Positions 24,748-31,581 of a stretch of 37,100 nt of DNA are shown piece after piece. Source of the DNA: Methylobacterium sp. (GTDB lineage Bacteria; Pseudomonadota; Alphaproteobacteria; Rhizobiales; Beijerinckiaceae); the NCBI GenBank assembly GCA_002928875.1, contig PERO01000013.1, positions 1 to 37,100 of the forward strand. The letters run 5' to 3'. Every line of letters starts with the position of its first letter. Position 1 is the first letter of the stretch. Under the pieces are notes generated by a model that saw only the letters and a list, made by a program, of their open reading frames with translations, was not told the origin of the DNA and did no database searches. The translations under genes and the position numbers were made by a program.

Positions 24748-24792
24748 GTCGCTGCGGTCAATGTCGCTGCGGTCAACGGCAGTACGATCAAT
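24748..24792. repeat. 15-bp tandem repeat at the end of the MarR gene
   Basis: 24748-24762 and 24763-24777 are identical except for their last base, and 24778-24792 is a third unit matching at about 10 of 15 positions that runs into the stop codon of the MarR-type gene. On the minus strand the unit reads (A/G)TTGACCGCAGCGAC, lying directly downstream of the stop. Confidence 0.75.
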
Positions 24793-25237
24793 TCTTGGCG
24801 TCGAGGTCCTTGAAGGTGTCGCGCCAGCGCGAGATCGTCCGATCGAGCAGATCGAGATCCGCAGCCGGCAAGCGCCCGATCGTTTCCTGGATGAAACGCT
24901 TCTGCACATCCATCCCCTCGGCGGCGATGCGCCGTCCCTCGGCCGTGAGGTGCAGGGCATGCGAGCGGCGATCGCCCGGAATGGGCTTGCGGTCGACGAG
25001 GCCCGCTTCCACCAGCCGATCCACGAGGCCGGAGACGTTGCCCTTGGTGACGTAAAGCCGTTCGGCGAGGTCGCGCTGGGTGATGCCCTCGTCCTCGGTC
25101 AGGGTCGAGAGAAGGTCGAATTGCGCGACCGACAATCCGATGCCGCGCAGGCGCGCCGACATCGCCGAATGGCCGCGCTGATGCATGCGCAGGAAGCGGA
25201 ACCAGATGCGGGCGGGAGTCACGCTGCGATCGTCCAT
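24788..25237 (-). CDS. MarR family transcriptional regulator
   Basis: A 149-residue winged-helix regulator of the MarR family. The DNA-binding core is clear: LSVAQFDLLSTLTEDEGITQ, RDLAERLYVTKGNVSGLVDR (helix-turn-helix) and LVDRKPIPGDRRSHALHLT (wing with the family DRR motif); helices on both sides form the dimer interface. ATG 25237 (MDDRSVTPARIWFRFLRMHQ) fits typical MarR length; the open frame continues upstream without a good start. It is divergent from a DUF1499 membrane protein across 209 bases containing a 19-base inverted repeat (25315-25333), a candidate operator. The ligand is unknown. Confidence 0.9.
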   Translation of the reverse strand: MDDRSVTPARIWFRFLRMHQRGHSAMSARLRGIGLSVAQFDLLSTLTEDEGITQRDLAERLYVTKGNVSGLVDRLVEAGLVDRKPIPGDRRSHALHLTAEGRRIAAEGMDVQKRFIQETIGRLPAADLDLLDRTISRWRDTFKDLDAKN

Positions 25238-25314
25238 GATGCCCCCACCCTTGACCCGGCTCGCCCGTCTTTTCAAGTGTTTGTCGCAATCGCACCCTTC
25301 CGGTTGCAGGAGAG

Positions 25315-25333
25315 CCATGCCAGAAAGGCATGG
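25315..25333. promoter_or_regulatory. Inverted repeat between marR-type and DUF1499 genes
   Basis: CCATGCC (25315-25321) and GGCATGG (25327-25333) are perfect inverted repeats around AGAAA. Size and symmetry fit an operator for a dimeric winged-helix protein such as the adjacent MarR-type regulator. A role is inference. Confidence 0.45.
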
Positions 25334-25446
25334 ACAACCGGGAAGGTTCGAACGGTCGCGATGCGGGCACTCCTCCTCCAATCGGTGCATGGCGTGGCGG
25401 CACGGCGCTTCGAGGCGCGAGGTGGCGTCGCCGGAGCCCTGCATTC

Positions 25447-26217
25447 ATGCTGAAGTCGCCGCCTTTCGCACGGGAATCGGGGTTCATCCTCTGGGCGGAG
25501 CGCCTGGCGCTGGTCGCCGTGCCGCTCGCGATCTGTGCGATCCTGCTGGCGCGATCGGGGCGGGTCGAACCCACCTACGCGGTGGTGGTTCTCGTCGTGG
25601 CGGCGCTGCTGGCCATGCTGGCGCTGGCGGTTCTAGGGGTTGGCGCCATCGACATGTGGCGACACGGGCGCATCGGCCTGTTCCGGCTGTTCCGGACGCT
25701 GGTCCTCGCGCTCGCCGTCCTCGCGGGGCCCGCTTGGCTCGCGATCGAGGCGGGGCGACTGCCGCTGCTCAATGATGTGACGACCGATCTCGATGATCCG
25801 CCGGAATTCTCCCGTTCCTCCGCCGCTCTGGCGGCCCGCAGGGGCCATGTGCCGGCGGTGCGCGACCCGCGCGAACGCGAGCGCCAGCGCCCGGCCTATT
25901 CCGACCTGCGCCCGATGGTGCTCGACATGGAGGCCGAGCCGGCCTTCCGGCTTGTCCTCGAGGCGGTGCAGGCGCTGCGCTGGCGGGTGATCGAGCAATC
26001 CGCGCCGGGCGGCCGCTCCGGACAGGGGCGGATCGAGGCCGTCTCGGAAACCTTCCTGATGCGCTTCGAGGATGACATCACGATCCGCATCCGCCCGAGC
26101 CCGGCCGGCACGCGGGTCGATATCCGGTCGGCGAGCCGCATTGGCCGGCATGATTTCGGCGCCAATGCGAAGCGCATCCGCCGGCTGACGGAAGAGATCC
26201 TCGCGCAGCGCGAATGA
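25447..26217 (+). CDS. DUF1499 domain membrane protein
   Basis: A 256-residue protein with three hydrophobic segments in the first 100 residues (about 14-34, 40-65, 73-100) and a soluble C-terminal DUF1499 domain. Family features are NDVTTDLDDPPEF, a short basic linker, PAYSDLRPMVLDM, RIEAVSETFLMRFEDDITIR and TRVDIRSASRIGRHDFGANA. DUF1499 has no established biochemical function. ATG 25447 gives a sensible N-terminus; earlier in-frame sequence is Arg-rich and unlikely. It is divergent from the MarR-type gene, which suggests but does not prove that it is the regulator's target. Convergent with the MBL hydrolase, stops 14 bases apart. Confidence 0.85.
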   Translation: MLKSPPFARESGFILWAERLALVAVPLAICAILLARSGRVEPTYAVVVLVVAALLAMLALAVLGVGAIDMWRHGRIGLFRLFRTLVLALAVLAGPAWLAIEAGRLPLLNDVTTDLDDPPEFSRSSAALAARRGHVPAVRDPRERERQRPAYSDLRPMVLDMEAEPAFRLVLEAVQALRWRVIEQSAPGGRSGQGRIEAVSETFLMRFEDDITIRIRPSPAGTRVDIRSASRIGRHDFGANAKRIRRLTEEILAQRE

Positions 26218-26231
26218 GGGCCGGGCGCGGC

Positions 26232-27137
26232 TCAGCGGCGCCGGAACACCGCATCCATCGCCAGTTCGGGATCGGCTTCGATCAGCCCGCGCGCGAAAAG
26301 GTCCTCGATATGCGCGAAGGAGGACAAAGCGGCCGCGCCCTTCAGCTCGGGGCGCAGGCCGGGATAGTTTTCCTCCACGAGCTGCGCCACGTTGCGTGAC
26401 CCTTCCGCAAGACGCTCCAGGATCTGCGATTCGCGCTGCTTGCGATGGCTCAGGATCGCGCGGGTGAAGCGACGGGGCTCGGTCACGCCGCCACCGTGGC
26501 CCGGCAGGTAGAGCGTGTCCTGCTCCCGGCGCGCGAGCTTCTCGAGGGATGCCATGTAATCCGCCATCGAGCCGTCGGGCGGGGCGACGATGGAGGTGGA
26601 CCAGCCCATCACGTGATCGCCGGAAAAGACGATGCCCGTTCCATCGAGCGCGAAGCTGATGTGGTTCGCGGTATGGCCCGGCGTGTGGATCGCCTCGAAG
26701 ACGTGTTCGCCGACCGCGATGCGCGCCCCGTCCAGGCTCTCGATATCCGGGCGATAATCCTGATCGGCCGAGGCGTCGAGCTGGTTCACTTCGCCGAGCC
26801 GCAGGGGCCGGGCCGGCGCATGCGGCGCGCAGCCATGGATGGGCGCGCCGGTGCGCTCCGCGAGGAACCGCGCGAGCGGGGAATGGTCGCGATGGGTATG
26901 CGTCACGAGGATCGCGGCCACCCGTGCATCGCCGATCGCGGCCAGCAGCCGGGCGAAATGCGCGCCATCGTCCGGGCCGGGATCGATGATCGCGAGATCG
27001 GAGGTGCCGACGAGATAGGTGCAGGTGCCGGTGAAGGTGAAGGGCCCGGCATTGCCCGCCACCAGCCGCCGGATGCCGGGCGCAACAGGCTCCAGCCGCG
27101 CGGTTTCGGGAGGGGCCAGGTTGAAGGGGACATCCAT
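26232..27137 (-). CDS. MBL-fold metallo-hydrolase (LACTB2-like)
   Basis: A 301-residue metallo-beta-lactamase-fold hydrolase. Metal motifs are intact: THTHRDHS (HxHxDH), HTPGHTANH, GDHVMGW and a late LPGHGG. The C-terminal 70 residues (RKQRESQILERLAEGSRNVA... ALSSFAHIEDLFARGLI) form the winged-helix-like tail seen in LACTB2-type proteins, some of which are endoribonucleases; the substrate here is unknown. ATG 27137 has AAAGGG upstream; an extension to 27164 is possible. Divergent from bioY across 120 bases with a 20-base palindrome in between. Confidence 0.88.
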   Translation of the reverse strand: MDVPFNLAPPETARLEPVAPGIRRLVAGNAGPFTFTGTCTYLVGTSDLAIIDPGPDDGAHFARLLAAIGDARVAAILVTHTHRDHSPLARFLAERTGAPIHGCAPHAPARPLRLGEVNQLDASADQDYRPDIESLDGARIAVGEHVFEAIHTPGHTANHISFALDGTGIVFSGDHVMGWSTSIVAPPDGSMADYMASLEKLARREQDTLYLPGHGGGVTEPRRFTRAILSHRKQRESQILERLAEGSRNVAQLVEENYPGLRPELKGAAALSSFAHIEDLFARGLIEADPELAMDAVFRRR

Positions 27138-27172
27138 GGCCAAGCCCTTTCGCCAACTTGTCATTACAGGTA

Positions 27173-27192
27173 TGCCGGCCTATAGACCGGCA
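27173..27192. promoter_or_regulatory. 20-bp palindrome between MBL hydrolase and bioY genes
   Basis: TGCCGGCCTATAGACCGGCA is symmetric at 18 of 20 positions about its centre CTATAG. It lies about midway between two divergent starts, as expected for an operator. It does not fit the BioR consensus TTATMKATAA in phase, so the cognate regulator is unknown. Confidence 0.5.
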
Positions 27193-27257
27193 GGGCCTGG
27201 CGCAACGGTTTTCAGCCTCATCGCCGGCCCGGGGGACGACAGCGAAAGAGGATGTCC

Positions 27258-27848
27258 ATGCAGCACAGCGCCACCCTGATCGATACCGTATTCGCCGGCA
27301 AGGGCAGCCGCTCGCTCCTGCGCGATGGCGCGATCGCGCTTCTTGCGACGGGCCTTCTCACGCTCTCCGCCAAGGTGCAGGTGCCGTTCTATCCGGTTCC
27401 GATGACGATGCAGTCGCTGGTGGTTCTGGTGATCGGCGCCGCCTTCGGCTGGCGCCTCGGCACCGCCACGGTGATGCTGTACATGCTGCAGGGCCTCGCC
27501 GGCCTGCCGGTCTTCGCCGGAACGCCGGAAAAGGGCCTCGGCCTCGCCTATATGATGGGCCCGACCGGCGGTTATCTCCTCGGCTTCGTGGCCGCCGCCT
27601 TCGTGACCGGCCTCCTCGCCGAGCGTGGCTGGACCCGTTCGGCGCTCGGTGCGCTGGCCGCGATGACGATCGGCCATGCCGTGATCTTCCTGTTCGGTTT
27701 CGCCTGGCTCGCGGCGCTCATCGGTGCGGGGAAGGCCTATCTCGGTGGCGTGGCACCGTTCTATGCCGCGACCCTGTTCAAGACCCTGCTTGGCGCGGCC
27801 CTGCTGCCGGCAGCCTGGGCGCTTGTGAAGCGGGCGCGTCGCGCCTGA
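27258..27848 (+). CDS. bioY: Biotin transporter BioY
   Basis: A 196-residue integral membrane protein, the substrate-binding S component for biotin uptake, which may act alone or with an ECF module (BioMN); no bioM or bioN is present here. Signatures: SAKVQVPFYPVPMTMQSLVV, GAAFGWRLGTATVMLYMLQG, GLPVFAG and MGPTGGYLLGFVAAAFVTG. About six membrane segments. I prefer ATG 27258 because AGAGG lies six bases upstream; ATG 27252 is nearly on top of that element. An intrinsic terminator follows at 27876. Confidence 0.93.
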   Translation: MQHSATLIDTVFAGKGSRSLLRDGAIALLATGLLTLSAKVQVPFYPVPMTMQSLVVLVIGAAFGWRLGTATVMLYMLQGLAGLPVFAGTPEKGLGLAYMMGPTGGYLLGFVAAAFVTGLLAERGWTRSALGALAAMTIGHAVIFLFGFAWLAALIGAGKAYLGGVAPFYAATLFKTLLGAALLPAAWALVKRARRA

Positions 27849-27875
27849 TTGGCGCATCCTGGACTGGGATGGACG

Positions 27876-27901
27876 AGGCCGGGGCGAACCCGGCCTTTTT
27901 C
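27876..27901 (+). terminator. Intrinsic terminator after bioY
   Basis: AGGCCGGG and CCCGGCCT form a perfect eight-base stem around GCGAA, followed by a T-run, 27 bases after the bioY stop. It overlaps the last bases of the convergent folK gene. Confidence 0.85.
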
Positions 27902-28409
27902 ATGGGCTGGCGGGCTTGCAAAGATCGTCGAGCGGGCGGATGCCGCTGCAATCGAGGCGGTCCAGCAGGGCTTGTCCCGCCTCCCCGCCGAGCGCGAAAT
28001 CCGGCGCGATTTCGAGCAGTGGCACCAGCACGAAGGCTCGCTCGCCCATGGCGGGGTGGGGGATCGTGAGATGCGGCTCAGTGATGCGCGCGTCGCCATA
28101 GGTCAGCACGTCGATGTCGATGCGTCGCGGTCCCCAGCGTTCGAGCCGCACCCGGCCCATCGCGAATTCGATGTCGAGGCAGGTTTCGAGTAGGCGCCGG
28201 GCGGAGAGCCCCGTGCGGATCGCAATGACGGCATTGGCGAAGGCCGGTTGATCGGTCTTGCCCCAAGGCGGCGTTTCGTAAACGCGGGAGCAGCGCAGAA
28301 GCGTGATGTCCGGCACGGCCGCGATGCGTGCTGTCGCTTCGCGCAGCGCATCGAAACGGTCGGCCAGATTGGCCCCGAGCGCGAGATACGCCACAACGCC
28401 GGCACTCAT
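27900..28409 (-). CDS. folK: 2-amino-4-hydroxy-6-hydroxymethyldihydropteridine pyrophosphokinase
   Basis: A 169-residue HPPK, which transfers pyrophosphate from ATP to 6-hydroxymethyl-7,8-dihydropterin in folate synthesis. Motifs: YLALGANLADR at the N-terminus, VYETPPWGKTDQPAFANAV, MGRVRLERWGPRRIDIDVLT (ATP/Mg binding with the Asp pair DID) and PHPAMGERAFVLVPL. Length is normal. Its ATG shares a base with the folB stop (TGATG), so translation is coupled. Last gene of the folP-folB-folK operon. Confidence 0.95.
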   Translation of the reverse strand: MSAGVVAYLALGANLADRFDALREATARIAAVPDITLLRCSRVYETPPWGKTDQPAFANAVIAIRTGLSARRLLETCLDIEFAMGRVRLERWGPRRIDIDVLTYGDARITEPHLTIPHPAMGERAFVLVPLLEIAPDFALGGEAGQALLDRLDCSGIRPLDDLCKPASP

Positions 28410-28798
28410 CAACGCGCGCGGCTCCTGTGAATGGTCACCTCGACCGTCTCGAACAGGGCGGCGATGGCCGCGGCAGGTTTCTCCACCGTCACGGCGATGG
28501 CGGCGATCCGCGGCTGCTGTTCCAGCAGGGTCGCCGCAATGCGTTCGCCCAGCGCTTCGATGATGCGGAACCGCTCGCCCACCGCGATCTCCTGCACGGT
28601 CGCCACAAGGTCGGCGTAGGAGACGCCCTGGGTCAGGTCGTCGCCCGATCCGGCCGCGGAGAGATCGAGCCAGCATTCGAGGCTGATGTTGAAGCGCTGG
28701 CCGAGCCGCGCCTCCTCCTCGTAAAGCCCGTGATAGGCAAAGACGGCGATCTTCCGGATGACGATCCGGTCGCGGGGCAAAACAGGCTCGGCCATCAT
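28409..28798 (-). CDS. folB: Dihydroneopterin aldolase
   Basis: A 129-residue FolB, which splits 7,8-dihydroneopterin to 6-hydroxymethyl-7,8-dihydropterin and glycolaldehyde. Typical features: IRKIAVFAYHGLYEEEARLGQ, the SYADLVATVQEI stretch, RIIEALGERIAATLL and a late VTVEKPAA with the active-site Lys. ATG 28798 overlaps the folP stop by four bases (ATGA). Complete; an octameric cytoplasmic enzyme in other bacteria. Confidence 0.95.
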   Translation of the reverse strand: MMAEPVLPRDRIVIRKIAVFAYHGLYEEEARLGQRFNISLECWLDLSAAGSGDDLTQGVSYADLVATVQEIAVGERFRIIEALGERIAATLLEQQPRIAAIAVTVEKPAAAIAALFETVEVTIHRSRAR

Positions 28799-29625
28799 GC
28801 TGTCGTCTCCGGGCGCAGGGCGGCCCGCACCGTCAAGGCATCGAGATGCGGCCCGATATCGTGGACACGCAGGATATCCGCCCCGAGATCGACGCCGAGC
28901 ATCGCGGCGGCGACGGAGCCCGGCAGGCGCTCCATCACCGGGCGGTTGGTGAGAAGACCCAGGAAGGATTTCCGCGAAACGCCCAGCAGCACCGGCAATC
29001 CCATCGCCTTGAGTTCGGGAATGGCGCGGATCGCGAGCAGGTTCTGGTCGAGCGTCTTGCCGAAACCGACGCCTGGATCGAGCGCGATCCGGTTTTCGGG
29101 AATGCCCGCCATCCGGGCGATCCCTAGCGATCGATCGAAATAGCGCTTCATGTCCTCGACGATGTCGAGGCTCTCGTCCTTTACCGCCCGGTTATGCATC
29201 ATCACGAGGCCGGCACCGGCTTCCGCCACGAGATGGGCCATGGCCGGATCGTGCTGAAGCGCCCACACGTCGTTCACGATCGTGGCGCCGGCGGCGAGCG
29301 CGGCCCTTGCCGTCTCGCTCTTGTAGGTGTCGATGGAGATCGATGTCTCGAAATGCCGCTCCCGCAGCGCCTTCAGCACCGGAACCACGCGGCCGATCTC
29401 CTCGGCCGGCGTGATCGGCTGTGCGCCGGGACGGGTCGATTCGCCCCCGATATCGAGGATGTCGGCGCCCTCGATTGCCATCTCCTCGGCATGATGGATC
29501 GCCGCCTCGGTCTGGGCGAAGAAACCGCCATCGGAAAACGAATCCGGCGTCACATTGAGGATGCCCATCACCAGGACGCGGCCTTCAGGCCGGCGCGGCC
29601 AGGGCGGAGCGAGTTGGGACGGCAT
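28795..29625 (-). CDS. folP: Dihydropteroate synthase
   Basis: A 276-residue DHPS, joining dihydropterin pyrophosphate to p-aminobenzoate; the target of sulfonamides. Motifs: VMGILNVTPDSFSDGG, DIGGESTRPGA, SIDTYKSETARAAL, NDVWAL, DPGVGFGKT and GVSRKSFLG. The N-terminus and length are normal. AGAGG stands eight bases before the ATG at 29625. First gene of folP-folB-folK, divergent from the epimerase gene across 152 bases (29626-29777), which must hold both promoters; I see no recognisable operator there. Confidence 0.95.
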   Translation of the reverse strand: MPSQLAPPWPRRPEGRVLVMGILNVTPDSFSDGGFFAQTEAAIHHAEEMAIEGADILDIGGESTRPGAQPITPAEEIGRVVPVLKALRERHFETSISIDTYKSETARAALAAGATIVNDVWALQHDPAMAHLVAEAGAGLVMMHNRAVKDESLDIVEDMKRYFDRSLGIARMAGIPENRIALDPGVGFGKTLDQNLLAIRAIPELKAMGLPVLLGVSRKSFLGLLTNRPVMERLPGSVAAAMLGVDLGADILRVHDIGPHLDALTVRAALRPETTA

Positions 29626-29777
29626 GCGGGAAGCCTCTGAAAATGGTCACAATCGGAAAAGAGGCAGTGGGCATAGACCTTTGGGCCCCGGCTGACAATT
29701 CCTCCCGCGGGACCGATGGCGATCTTGTGGTCCGGCGTGATAGCGTTTGAGTGATCTCATCAATTCCCGCGCCCTTC

Positions 29778-30971
29778 ATGCCCCATCCTGCTTCCGCCCC
29801 ACCCCTTCGCGGTCTCAGCGCGGCCTCGCTCCGGCGCGGGCGTCCGCCCAGCCGGGTTGCCCGCGAATTTACGACCTGGATGAAGCACGAATGCCTGCCC
29901 TTCTGGGCGTCGAAAGGGTGGGACGACCGGCAGGGCGGCTTTCACGAAGCCTTCGACTTCAAGGGCCGGCCGGATGGTTCGGCCCTGCGCCGGACGGGCG
30001 TGCAATGGCGGCAGATCCACGTGCTGGCGCGCGCGAGCCTGCTGGGCTGGACCGACAGCCTGCGCGTGGCCTTCCAGGGGCTCGAGCATCTGCTGTCCCA
30101 CGCCTGGTCGCCGGATGGACGGTCGGGATTCGTCGCGAGCCTGCAGCCGGACGGATCGATCGCGGAGGCGCGCCGCGACCCGTCCGATCACGCCTACGCG
30201 CTGCTGGCGCTCGCCTGGCTCGCGCGGGCCTCGGGCGATGCGCAGGTGCGGGCGCTGCTCGATGTCGTCCTGGCCTTCCTGCGCGAGGAACTCACCGATG
30301 ACAGGGGCTTCCTGCGGGAATCGCCACCTGCGGCGTTGCCCCGCCGCCAGAGCCCGCACATGCACATGTTCGAGGCCATGCTGGCGCTGGCGGAAGCCGT
30401 CGGCCATCCCGACGCGCTGGCGGAGGCCGCCCGCTACCGGCGCCTGCTCGAGCGCACCTTCCTCGACCGCAAGACGCGGCTGCTGCTGGAATTCTTCGAC
30501 GACGACTGGAAGCCGATCGAGGAGGGCGGGGCGTCGATCGTCGCGCCGGGGCATATGGCGGAATGGGTTGGCCTGCTGCGCCGGCATGACCAGATGCTCA
30601 ATGAGCCGGCGACGCCGCTCGGCACGCATTTCCTGGGTGCCGCCCTGCGGGCTGCCGAGCCGGTGCATGGCTTCCTCATCGACGAAATCGATACGCTGAG
30701 CCAGCCGCGCAAGCTCTCCCGGTTGCTCTCGTCGCAGACGGCGCTCATCCGGGCCTGGCTCGCGCAAGCCGGGACCGGCGCCGACCGCGCCGACCAATCG
30801 GCCGAACGCCTCATCGAACATGTGATGGCGACCTATCTGGCCGGCCCTTTCGCGGGCGGATGGTTCGACCGGTTCGATGCGCAGGGCGCGGTGATCGGCA
30901 CGCAGGTGCCGGCCGCCACGCTCAACGCTCTGTTCAGTGTCGCCGTGGAAGCGGAACGGGTGCTGGGCTAG
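29778..30971 (+). CDS. AGE family epimerase/isomerase
   Basis: A protein of about 397 residues with the (alpha/alpha)6 barrel of N-acylglucosamine 2-epimerases and mannose isomerases. Recognisable segments: [16 protein letters not shown], a region with [63 protein letters not shown] and the C-terminal [11 protein letters not shown]. The substrate (mannose/fructose, cellobiose or N-acylglucosamine) cannot be decided. Start uncertain: ATG 29778 or GTG 29751; neither has a Shine-Dalgarno. Monocistronic, followed by the tRNA-Pro scar region. Confidence 0.85.
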   Translation: MPHPASAPPLRGLSAASLRRGRPPSRVAREFTTWMKHECLPFWASKGWDDRQGGFHEAFDFKGRPDGSALRRTGVQWRQIHVLARASLLGWTDSLRVAFQGLEHLLSHAWSPDGRSGFVASLQPDGSIAEARRDPSDHAYALLALAWLARASGDAQVRALLDVVLAFLREELTDDRGFLRESPPAALPRRQSPHMHMFEAMLALAEAVGHPDALAEAARYRRLLERTFLDRKTRLLLEFFDDDWKPIEEGGASIVAPGHMAEWVGLLRRHDQMLNEPATPLGTHFLGAALRAAEPVHGFLIDEIDTLSQPRKLSRLLSSQTALIRAWLAQAGTGADRADQSAERLIEHVMATYLAGPFAGGWFDRFDAQGAVIGTQVPAATLNALFSVAVEAERVLG

Positions 30972-30987
30972 CGCCGCCGGCGGGAAA

Positions 30988-31025
30988 TCGGGACATCGCG
31001 TGGTCGGATTGGCAGGATTCGAACC
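30988..31025 (-). repeat. Partial copy of the tRNA-Pro 3' end (attachment-site-like scar)
   Basis: This 38-base segment matches 31097-31134 at 37 positions (T at 31009 for G at 31118). It covers the 3' half of the T arm, the 3' acceptor strand and CCA of tRNA-Pro plus 13 bases beyond the gene. It is not a complete tRNA, since the upstream part does not fold. It resembles the duplicated end left by integration into a tRNA gene. Confidence 0.75.
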
Positions 31026-31109
31026 CAGAACAATGCCCATCAGCCCGGGCGAAGCCCCTGGGGCGATGGCCTCGTGGAGAAGCAGGTTCGATTGTCTCGG
31101 GACATCGCG

Positions 31110-31186
31110 TGGTCGGAGTGGCAGGATTCGAACCTGCGACCCCCTCGTCCCGAACGAGGTGCGCTACCAGACTGCGCTACACTCCG
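31110..31186 (-). tRNA. tRNA-Pro(CGG)
   Basis: On the minus strand the gene begins CGGAGTGTAGCGCAGTCTGG and ends with encoded CCA. The seven-base acceptor stem (CGGAGTG/CACTCCG) pairs, the anticodon stem CCTCG/CGAGG encloses TTCGGGA giving anticodon CGG, and the T arm GCAGGTTCGAATCCTGC is perfect. Length 77 with CCA. A partial copy of its 3' end lies 109 bases away (30988-31025). Confidence 0.96.
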
Positions 31187-31393
31187 CGACCGACGCGAGG
31201 CCGGTTCCTTACAGCCCTGCCGCCGCCCTTGCAAGCCTCTCGCGGGGCGCGAGGCCAACTCTTTGCCGTCCCTGCCATTCCCGGCCGGCCTGTGGCGCAG
31301 AAGACGCATTTTTCAAGCGAGATCGGTTGAAGCCCGGGCGGCGAGGCGCTACAGGCTTTCGCGGTGCGCGGGTCGATTCCGGTCCGCGCGCGA

Positions 31394-31468
31394 TGGGGCG
31401 TCGCCAAGAGGTAAGGCAGCGGATTTTGATTCCGCCATTCCCAGGTTCGAATCCTGGCGCCCCAGCCA
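31394..31468 (+). tRNA. tRNA-Gln(TTG)
   Basis: Begins TGGGGCGTCGCCAAGAGGTA and ends CGCCCCAGCCA with CCA encoded. Acceptor stem TGGGGCG/CGCCCCA pairs fully; the anticodon loop TTTTGAT gives anticodon TTG, and the T arm CCAGGTTCGAATCCTGG is perfect. 75 bases. Its 3' end abuts AT-rich sequence leading to an integrase gene in the same direction, so it is the probable integration site. Confidence 0.96.
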
Positions 31469-31536
31469 GATTTTCATACCAAGTCTTTGATATCGTTGGG
31501 ATAACAGCTCGTAAATCTTCATGATTTTCGAGCCTT

Positions 31537-31565
31537 TGTACACCCGACTGTACGCGCTCCTGTAC
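31537..31565. promoter_or_regulatory. Three TGTAC boxes at exact 12-bp spacing before the integrase gene
   Basis: TGTAC occurs at 31537, 31549 and 31561. The first and last extend to TTTGTACA and TGTACAAAA, giving an imperfect overall inverted repeat. The last box lies one base before the integrase Shine-Dalgarno AAAGGAG (31567-31573), so protein binding here could block transcription or translation start. Function is inference. Confidence 0.5.
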
Positions 31566-31581
31566 AAAAGGAGCCATAAAG

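Noticed and set aside
27138..27257. BioR operator before bioY
   Set aside because: The central TATAGA resembles part of TTATMKATAA, but the symmetry centre is out of phase and about 6 of 10 positions fit.
30988..31096. Possible second tRNA next to tRNA-Pro
   Set aside because: Only the 3' end matches; the T-stem is broken and no anticodon or D arm can be folded.
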